Below are positions 61,101 through 64,000 of a stretch of DNA of 64,000 bases, piece by piece (position 1 is the stretch's first letter; each line of letters begins with the position of its first letter). Both the position numbers and the translations under genes were made by a program. Origin of the DNA: Symbiodinium natans (lineage: Eukaryota; Sar; Dinophyceae; Suessiales; Symbiodiniaceae); the NCBI GenBank assembly GCA_905221605.1, contig CAJNDS010002235.1, positions 800,875 to 864,874 of the forward strand, written 5' to 3'. The notes under the pieces are model-generated. The model searched no databases and was not told the DNA's origin. It saw only the letters and a program-made list of their open reading frames with translations.

Positions 61101-63690
61101 ATCGCCCCCCCCCCCCCCACACTAAAGCGCGGGAGCCATTTTTGGGGGGGGGGGGGGGGGTCACACGAATCAGGAGACAACATTAGGGTTTAGGGTTTAG
61201 GGTTTAGGGTTTAGGGTTTAGGGTTTAGCGTCAAGGGTTCGGGGTTTAAGGCTTCTTAAACCCAACCCTAAAGGGCTCCAAGGGGCGTAGGACCACGAGT
61301 CCCTAATACCCCTAATACCCCGAAACCTTAAGAATTCACCCTAAACCCTAAACCCTAAACCCAAAACCCTAAACCCTAAACCCTAAACCCTAAACCCTAA
61401 ACCCTAAACCCTAAACCCTAAACCTGAACCCTAAGCCTTAAACCCTAAACCTTAAGCATGAAACTTCTATTTCGCGACACCCGCAGTCCCTAGATCTTGA
61501 GTTGTTTCTTACCTCGGGGTTTAGGGTTTAGGGTTTAGGGCTTAGGGCTTAGGGCTTAGGGTTTAGGGTTCGGGCTTAAGGTCATGTGTTGCACTCTCCG
61601 ATCTCGCCTGATGGAACCATGTATAGGTACTTGACAAGGGTGCCAAGGCGACATGAGTCCCCAAACCCCTAAGCCCCCAAGCCCTAAACCCTAAAGCCTA
61701 ACTCAGCTGCAGGCCTGCTCAGGGTTTAGGGTGTTTAGGGTTTAGGGTTTAGGGTTTAGGGTTTAGGGTTTAGAGTTTAGGGAGGAGGAAAGATTGGGGA
61801 GGGACGCCCAGGGTTTTGGCCACGATGCTCACTGGAATTCTTGGCGTCCGGGATGGTCATGGAGATTGGGATCGCATCATCCCTTGTCCCTGCCAACTTC
61901 CAAGCTGGATCAGGAGCTTAACCCTGTAAGCCCTAAAGCCCTACAAGACAAACACCTCTAAACCCTGCCCTAAACCCGAAACCCTGAAACCCTAAACCCT
62001 GCCTGCCCTAAAAGCCGAGAGCTCTCTCCTTGATGCGGAAGGATGCGGGATCCACCCCCAAAGTCCGAACTTCAACACGACCATGCCCCAAATGCTGAAG
62101 TGCCCACAACCCTCGTCCGTATAAACCCTCCAAATGCCCTACCCAGTTTAGGGTTTTTAGGCTTTATGGGTTTAGGGTGTAGGGTTTAGGGTTTTATGGC
62201 GTAGGGTTAGGGTAAACCCCCTCAGCGCGTGCACCCTGAAAAGCCCCGAAACAGCTCCCCTAAACACTCCCCCCCCCCCCCCCCCCCCAAAGACTAAACT
62301 TTACATCCAACCCCTGAACTGTACAATGTAGGGGCCTTAATAACTAGAATAGTGTTATATACATATACACACATCTATATACATATATAAACTACAATTA
62401 ATCTATATAAAAATATGTGTATATATATATATATATCTCTCTCTCTCTCTCTCTGTGTTGTGTGTGTGTGGGGGGGGGGGGGTTGTGATAGTATCATCAA
62501 CCAGGGACCATAAGGGAATACTAAAAAAAAAAACAAGCCCCCCCCCCCATATCCAACCCCTGAAGCCTAAAACCCTAAACCCCAAAACCCCAAACCCTGA
62601 ACCCCTAAACCCCAAAACCCCAAAACCCTAACCCTAAACCCTGAACCCCAAACCCTAAACCCTAAACCCTAAACCTCAAGACGTTCTGTCCTTGGAGGCC
62701 GTGATGGGCGAACGGTACGTGGGACACGTCGATGAGATTCTCCAGGAGGCTGTCGTAGCCTAAGTTTCGGGTTTAGGGGTTTAGGGTTTAGGGTCTAGGG
62801 TCTAGAGTCTAGGGTTTAGGGTTTAGGGTTTAGGGTTTAGGGTTTTAGGGTTTCAGGGTTTAAGGCTTAGGGTTTAGGATTTCAGGGTAGGGGCTTAGGG
62901 GTTGTAGGGGTGTTCGCCGAGCGGGTAAACCCCCGAGCCCCCCCTCCCCCCGCCCCCCGATGTCACTGCGCAGCCCCACACAGCGCCTGGTAGTACCATC
63001 CCTGTGGAGTGTTTAGGGTTTAGGTTTAGGGGTTTGGGGTAGGCATCTGTCTACCGAGCCGCCATACGGCAGGTCCCTGGTGTAGCTGCCAAGGACTTCC
63101 ATCTCTTCCAAGTGCGTACCTGCATGGGTGGATCGGTGGATCTTTTCATCGCATGGCAAACCACGAGGCCCCTCAACAAGGGCTAAGGATTTAGGGTTTC
63201 AGGCTTAAGGTTTAGGGATTAGGGTTTAGGATTTAGGGCTTAAGGTTTAGGGATGAGGGTTTAGGGTTTAGTTTTAACAAGTGCCAAGGATTTCGGGTTT
63301 AAGGCTTAGGGCAGACACCCAGGCCCTGACCCTCGAAGCCGTTTAAGGTTTGGGGTTTCGGGGTTAGGGTTTAGGGTTTAGGGTTTAGGGTTTAGGGTTT
63401 AGGGTTTAGGGTTTAGGGTTTAGGGTTTAGGGTTTAGGGTTTAGGGTTTAGGGCACATGGCTTTCGAGAAGGGAGCCCAAAATCCCCAACCCCCTAAAAC
63501 CCCAAACGAAACCCCCAACCCCCAACCCTGCGCCCATAAACCGCAAACCGAACAACGTAAATCCAAACCCTAAACCCCAAACCCCGACCCCAAACCCCAA
63601 ACTAAACGCCACGCACAGCAACACAAACTCCCCGCTTCAGGCGCGCACCCGTGACAAGCTCGGTCGGCGAGCCTTTGGGCTCGGAATCTC
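46121..63690 (-). CDS. Split gene for a PAO-type Rieske oxygenase (3' two-thirds), 16 micro-exons
   Basis: Minus-strand islands join in a single phase across the span to about 270 codons. Recognised in order: YTRDLPYG, the mononuclear-iron motif LIDVSHVPFAHH (Asp-x2-His-x4-His), HHGLQGTRDDA, FWDRTMG, SPFFFFYLGE, CIPVGPGWSR, AFLHYQE, NSYYMPGGAN, AWRQWL and RWDQHTAHCKHC with a CxxC pair. This order is that of the pheophorbide a oxygenase/TIC55/PTC52 group, plastid Rieske monooxygenases of chlorophyll breakdown or import; the C-terminal CxxC separates it from chlorophyllide a oxygenase. The Rieske [2Fe-2S] domain should lie beyond 63.7 kb and is not in the window. Fourteen introns have donors GC (8), GT (5) or GA (1) and AG acceptors, mostly AG|G. 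Introns are mainly telomere-like arrays. Residues expected between exons 4 and 5 were not found, so one exon is probably missing. The family call is strong; the exact member and some borders are inference. Confidence 0.5.
46818..46876 (-). CDS. PAO-like exon 14, C-terminal CxxC motif
   Basis: Encodes QELLNRWDQHTAHCKHCRE. The LL.R..QHT..C..C pattern is the redox-active CxxC region of PAO, TIC55 and PTC52 and is a main reason for the family call. Acceptor ACCCAG comes directly from a telomere-type CCCTAAACCC run; GC donor (GGGAG|GCCA). Confidence 0.5.
47105..47190. mobile_element. Foldback element TTGGGATGTTCCC family
   Basis: TTGGGATGTGCCCTCTTATC and CCTAACAGTCCTTAATAGGG pair with TTTTAGGGGGGAACATGCCAA. 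Sister copies at 51813-51910 and 54013-54111; fragments near 880-931 and 38755-38840. Confidence 0.5.
47508..47547 (-). CDS. PAO-like exon 13 (tentative)
   Basis: Reads LPPSPMSREARAL with acceptor AACCAG and a GC donor (CTCC|GCGTGG). Phases match exons 12 and 14. Flanked by a C-type array on the left and a G-type array on the right. Confidence 0.5.
48377..48403 (-). CDS. PAO-like exon 12 (tentative)
   Basis: Nine codons, EGALCVDPK, after a pyrimidine-rich acceptor (CCCCCTTCCAG) and before a strong GT donor (AAG|GTGGGG). Low family conservation is expected here; support is splice quality and phase. Read-through further right is open and cannot be excluded. Confidence 0.5.
48593..48695. mobile_element. 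Foldback element GGGGGTTTACGAAA
   Basis: GGGGGTTTACGAAATTCGGGG at the left, CCCCTATTTTCGTAAACCCCC at the right; 103 bp. A decayed relative with CCCCAATTTTCGTCAGCCCCC ends at about 52241. Confidence 0.5.
48961..49058. mobile_element. Foldback element CTACTAGTTGCTTAAGAACC
   Basis: 20-bp terminal inverted repeats (right end GGTTCTTAAGCAACCAGCAG), 98 bp long. No clear target duplication. Confidence 0.5.
49177..49223 (-). CDS. PAO-like exon 11
   Basis: Acceptor TGTGAG|GC, GC donor (GAAG|GCCC). Reads ESDRSISAWRQWLAK, completing the A..D..V..FR.W pattern of the family. Confidence 0.5.
50375..50438 (-). CDS. PAO-like exon 10
   Basis: Acceptor TGCAAG|GC, GC donor (GTGG|GCGAAG). Reads APYSSEDWSNSYYMP then GGANVV; W...YYMP..A is the conserved segment following the FLH.QE helix. 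AGGC occurs at both ends of the intron upstream of this exon. Confidence 0.5.
51440..51487 (-). CDS. PAO-like exon 9
   Basis: Exactly 16 codons, DSDLAFLHYQERKLRQ, with acceptor ATTAAG|GA and GC donor (CAG|GCCT). The FLHYQE core is a family hallmark C-terminal to the catalytic domain. Confidence 0.5.
51813..51910. mobile_element. Foldback element TTGGGATGTTCCC family
   Basis: Left TTGGGATGTTCCCGCTTGTA; right AGGACTGCTAGTATAAGGGG then GAACAACC. The right end merges into CCCTAAACCC. Confidence 0.5.
51977..52019 (-). CDS. PAO-like exon 8
   Basis: Acceptor CGCAAG|GC, GC donor (GGCGC|GCGTGG). Encodes LVHLISNRFLASRR, matching the conserved HL..N.FL stretch before the D..FLH.QE segment. The opposite strand also has a long open frame, so the call rests on phase and order. 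Confidence 0.5.
54013..54111. mobile_element. Foldback element TTGGGATGTTCCC family
   Basis: Left TTGGGATAATCCCCCTTATA, right AAGGACTGTAGGCATAAGGG then CGAACATCCCAA. Left side abuts TTTAGGGTTG. Confidence 0.5.
54449..54535. mobile_element. Foldback-like repeat, copy at 3.26 kb
   Basis: GGAGGTTCATGGGTAGTTAA then AAGTAGGGTCC; GGGTAGTTAAAAGTAGGG partly pairs with CCCTACTTGTAAC. Confidence 0.5.
54824..54853 (-). CDS. Possible PAO-like exon 7b (optional)
   Basis: A 30-bp segment with acceptor TTTGCAG|GT and GA donor (CCAG|GAGC) that reads SHPFRYWPA. Entry and exit phases are both 2, so exons 7 and 8 join in frame with or without it. A stretch ending in a Trp before the HL..N segment is expected here, which favours inclusion. 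The plus strand of this island is also open and protein-like. Confidence 0.5.
55863..55920 (-). CDS. PAO-like exon 7
   Basis: Acceptor AGACAG|GC, donor CGCAT|GTAAAC. Encodes LNVCCIPVGPGWSRAFAR; the P-x-x-PGWSR segment is diagnostic for this oxygenase group. Confidence 0.5.
57428..57676. mobile_element. Foldback element interrupted by a telomere-repeat block
   Basis: Ends are TACTTGGAGGTTCAT and ATGAACCTCCAAGTA. The left arm is split at 57442: 94 bp of TTTAGGG-type repeat (57443-57536) sit between two copies of GGTTCAT. Without the block the two arms match over about 29 bp. Confidence 0.5.
57443..57536 (+). repeat. Telomere-repeat block inserted in a terminal inverted repeat
   Basis: About thirteen TTTAGGG units, one reading TGTAGGG, flanked by GGTTCAT at 57436-57442 and 57530-57536. 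The GGTT also belongs to the repeat, so microhomology or a target duplication are both possible. Confidence 0.5.
57693..57822. mobile_element. Second, truncated copy of the same foldback family
   Basis: Starts TACTTGGAGGTTCATGGTAC 16 bp after the previous copy. The right arm keeps only GGTTAGTAAGT and then diverges. Confidence 0.5.
58515..58580 (-). CDS. PAO-like exon 6
   Basis: Acceptor AGCAAG|GT, GC donor (TCCG|GCTC). Encodes LKREAKFSLQSPF then FFFYLGES, the aromatic strand after DRTMG. The plus strand is open too, but phase continuity with exons 5 and 7 supports minus. Confidence 0.5.
59112..59419. mobile_element. Non-autonomous DNA element inside telomere repeats (small copy)
   Basis: Left AATGTGGGACCTGCTTTAATG, right TAATAAAGCAGGTCCAACATT, about 21-bp imperfect inverted repeats. 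The left flank is ...TTTAGGGTTTA and the right flank TAGGGG, so the element sits in a telomere-like array with TA on each side. The interior repeats GACTTTAAAGCG twice. No ORF. Confidence 0.5.
59835..59878 (-). CDS. PAO-like exon 5
   Basis: Acceptor CAAAG|GA, GT donor (ATGG|GTTCGG). Encodes IGDLLNFTFWDRTM; with exon 6 the junction reads DRTMGLKRE, a recognisable family segment. It enters in phase 2 whereas exon 4 leaves in phase 1, so an undetected exon probably lies between 59.9 and 61.8 kb. Confidence 0.5.
60138..60815 (+). repeat. Tandem repeat, 234-235 bp unit, about 2.9 copies
   Basis: TGAGGTTGTC recurs at 60141, 60376 and 60610. Units two and three are almost identical, unit one slightly diverged; each contains GGTAGTCCAGCAGCTGCCCG and ends in a T run. 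Confidence 0.5.
60819..61077 (+). repeat. AT-rich satellite, unit about 44-52 bp
   Basis: GGATCC-CTTTTAAATTCATA and ACTCATCCCTTTTAAAATCAT alternate; GGATCC recurs at about 60820, 60872, 60938, 60982 and 61028. Fills the right third of the 1.2-kb element. Confidence 0.5.
61833..61889 (-). CDS. PAO-like exon 4
   Basis: Acceptor TTGGCAG|GG, GT donor (TCCA|GTGAGC). Reads TRDDAIPISMTIPDAKNS; joined to exon 3 it gives HHGLQGTRDDA, as expected just after the iron motif. Here the flanking repeats have the opposite layout (G-type left, C-type right). Confidence 0.5.
62348..62482. repeat. Microsatellite cluster (TA)n, (CT)n, (GT)n, poly-G
   Basis: Within the intron between exons 3 and 4 of the PAO-like gene. 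Confidence 0.5.
62691..62759 (-). CDS. PAO-like exon 3, mononuclear iron-binding motif
   Basis: Encodes YDSLLENLIDVSHVPF followed by AHHGLQ. Asn, Asp and the two His (Asp-x2-His-x4-His) match the 2-His-1-carboxylate iron site of Rieske oxygenases; this is the clearest diagnostic exon. Acceptor CTTAG|GC, donor CAAG|GACAG, a GA donor. A CCCTAAA array abuts on the left and a TTTAGGG array on the right. The plus strand is also open here by chance and ends in a stop, but carries no family motif. Confidence 0.5.
63063..63119 (-). CDS. PAO-like exon 2
   Basis: Acceptor ATGCAG|GT, GC donor (TATG|GCGG). Encodes THLEEMEVLGSYTRDLPY; the YTRDLPYG segment directly precedes the catalytic iron motif in PAO-type oxygenases. 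Its last G plus GC of exon 3 restores the expected Gly-Tyr junction. Confidence 0.5.
63649..63690 (-). CDS. PAO-like exon 1 (first one visible)
   Basis: Preceded by TGCTCAG and followed by a GT donor (GTGCGC). It reads DSEPKGSPTELVT in a phase that runs into exon 2. It lies between the Rieske and catalytic domains, where the family is poorly conserved, so support is phase and splice-site fit only. CCCTAAA-type sequence lies on its left and TTTAGGG on its right. Confidence 0.5.
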
Positions 63691-64000
63691 CTGAGCAGAA
63701 ACTTTACGGGTTTAAGGTTTAGGGTTTAGGGTTTTGGGCTTAGGGGCGCCTAAACCCTAAACCCCAAGTAGAGGATTATTTCACCTGGAAGTGGCTCTAG
63801 AGTAAGTGTAGGAGGGTTTAGGGTGTAGGGTTTTGGGCTTCGGGTTTGGGGTGTAATGCATATACTGTCTTCTTGGCCGTAAAAAAGTAGCCCATTCAGG
63901 GTGCTACCGCCAGTCTATATAGGCACCTTCAGGAAAAGGAAAACCGTATGCTCACAACGGCATTTGCGGTCCAAGGATGTTACGTAGGTTAGGGTGTAGG
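63691..64000. other. Right edge of window
   Basis: Short G-type and C-type blocks (63710-63770), then about 160 bp of non-repetitive sequence. The Rieske-domain exons of the PAO-like gene should lie here or beyond, but no CxH or CxxH motif could be read in the visible part. Confidence 0.5.

Larger units (their letters stand above)
59966..61187. mobile_element. 1.2-kb non-autonomous DNA element inside telomere repeats (large copy)
   Basis: Left end GATGTTGTATCCTGATTAGTGTGGG, right end CACACGAATCAGGAGACAACAT, about 25-bp inverted repeats ending in the same ATGTTG as the small copy. TTTAGGG repeat lies directly left and TAGGGTTTAGGG directly right. The body is the 235-bp tandem and the 46-bp satellite listed separately; no transposase. 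Confidence 0.5.
46877..63648 (-). repeat. Intron space of the PAO-like gene, telomere-like arrays
   Basis: Introns of about 300 bp to 3.8 kb between the exons listed here. G-type (TTTAGGG) blocks on the plus strand include 46880-47015, 47610-47720, 50047-50125, 52564-52702, 53464-53590, 53726-53845, 54871-54945, 55737-55815, 56209-56350, 56700-56845, 57880-57985, 59886-59965, 61176-61235 and 62770-62890. C-type (CCCTAAA) blocks include 47412-47492, 49603-49655, 52960-53038, 54650-54772, 55453-55602, 57291-57342, 58205-58295, 59740-59823, 61337-61455 and 62570-62672. About ten of the sixteen exons have C-type sequence on the left and G-type on the right. The remaining intron sequence holds foldback elements and unassigned islands. 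Confidence 0.5.

Noticed and set aside
62673-62765. Plus-strand frame reading EAVMGERYVGHVDEILQ with a stop, as a terminal exon
   Set aside because: The minus strand of the same bases encodes the Rieske-oxygenase iron motif in phase with neighbours on both sides.
1-64000. A chromosome end, because of the telomere repeats
   Set aside because: The blocks occur throughout, in both orientations, separated by genes and transposons, and neither window edge is in a long array.
1-64000. CRISPR array, bacterial operons, rRNA or tRNA genes
   Set aside because: Repeat blocks have no regular unique spacers, no ribosome-binding-site-linked ORFs exist, and no tRNA B-box or rRNA core could be found by eye.

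Overview
The window looks like nuclear DNA of a dinoflagellate, a photosynthetic protist. Four things point there: Arabidopsis-type telomere repeats (TTTAGGG/CCCTAAA) occur as dozens of interstitial blocks in both orientations; the exons are tiny; reconstructed introns use GC and sometimes GA as well as GT donors, with AG|G acceptors; and one gene reads as a pheophorbide a oxygenase (PAO)-type Rieske oxygenase of plastid chlorophyll metabolism. The genus cannot be named from sequence alone.

Layout. (1) 1-9.8 kb: telomere-like arrays and degenerate variants, with short gene-like islands and a few simple repeats. (2) 9.8-12 kb: G-rich tracts, a non-repetitive segment and a CCAACC-type minisatellite. 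(3) 12-21 kb: more arrays, foldback elements, a Gag-like retrotransposon relic and three phase-compatible minus-strand exons (17.07-18.02 kb). (4) 21.4-25.7 kb: a non-LTR retrotransposon on the plus strand with an intact 1286-residue endonuclease/reverse transcriptase/RNase H ORF, preceded by a short ORF that overlaps it as ATGA. (5) 25.8-46 kb: arrays and at least fifteen exon-like islands, nearly all read on the minus strand. They include a Kelch-like segment (27.0 kb), a phase-linked trio (34.3-35.1 kb), a 96-bp exon with a perfect GTAAGT donor (38.4 kb) and a terminal exon (41.4 kb). (6) 46.1-63.7 kb: one minus-strand gene of at least 16 exons of 27-69 bp whose introns (0.3-3 kb) consist largely of telomere-like arrays. 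Joined in phase, the exons give the mononuclear-iron motif, the DRTMG and PGWSR segments and the C-terminal CxxC motif of the PAO/TIC55/PTC52 group. The Rieske domain lies beyond the right edge.

The central observation is that single-copy islands of about 30-150 bp, often with CCCTAAA on their left and TTTAGGG on their right, are exons. Because that arrangement is symmetric on both strands, an intron between two such exons starts in G-rich repeat and ends in C-rich repeat, so its two ends are complementary. Non-telomeric foldback elements add to this picture: at 38.19-38.34 kb one such element apparently makes up a whole intron and supplies its donor site. Some transposons sit inside telomere arrays (59.1-61.2 kb), and at 57.44 kb a telomere block interrupts a foldback element and is flanked by a 7-bp duplication.

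Calls were made by eye. Exon borders rest on reading phase, splice-site fit and family motifs, not on transcripts. [Form note: the original gave no confidence values; 0.5 is a placeholder throughout.]
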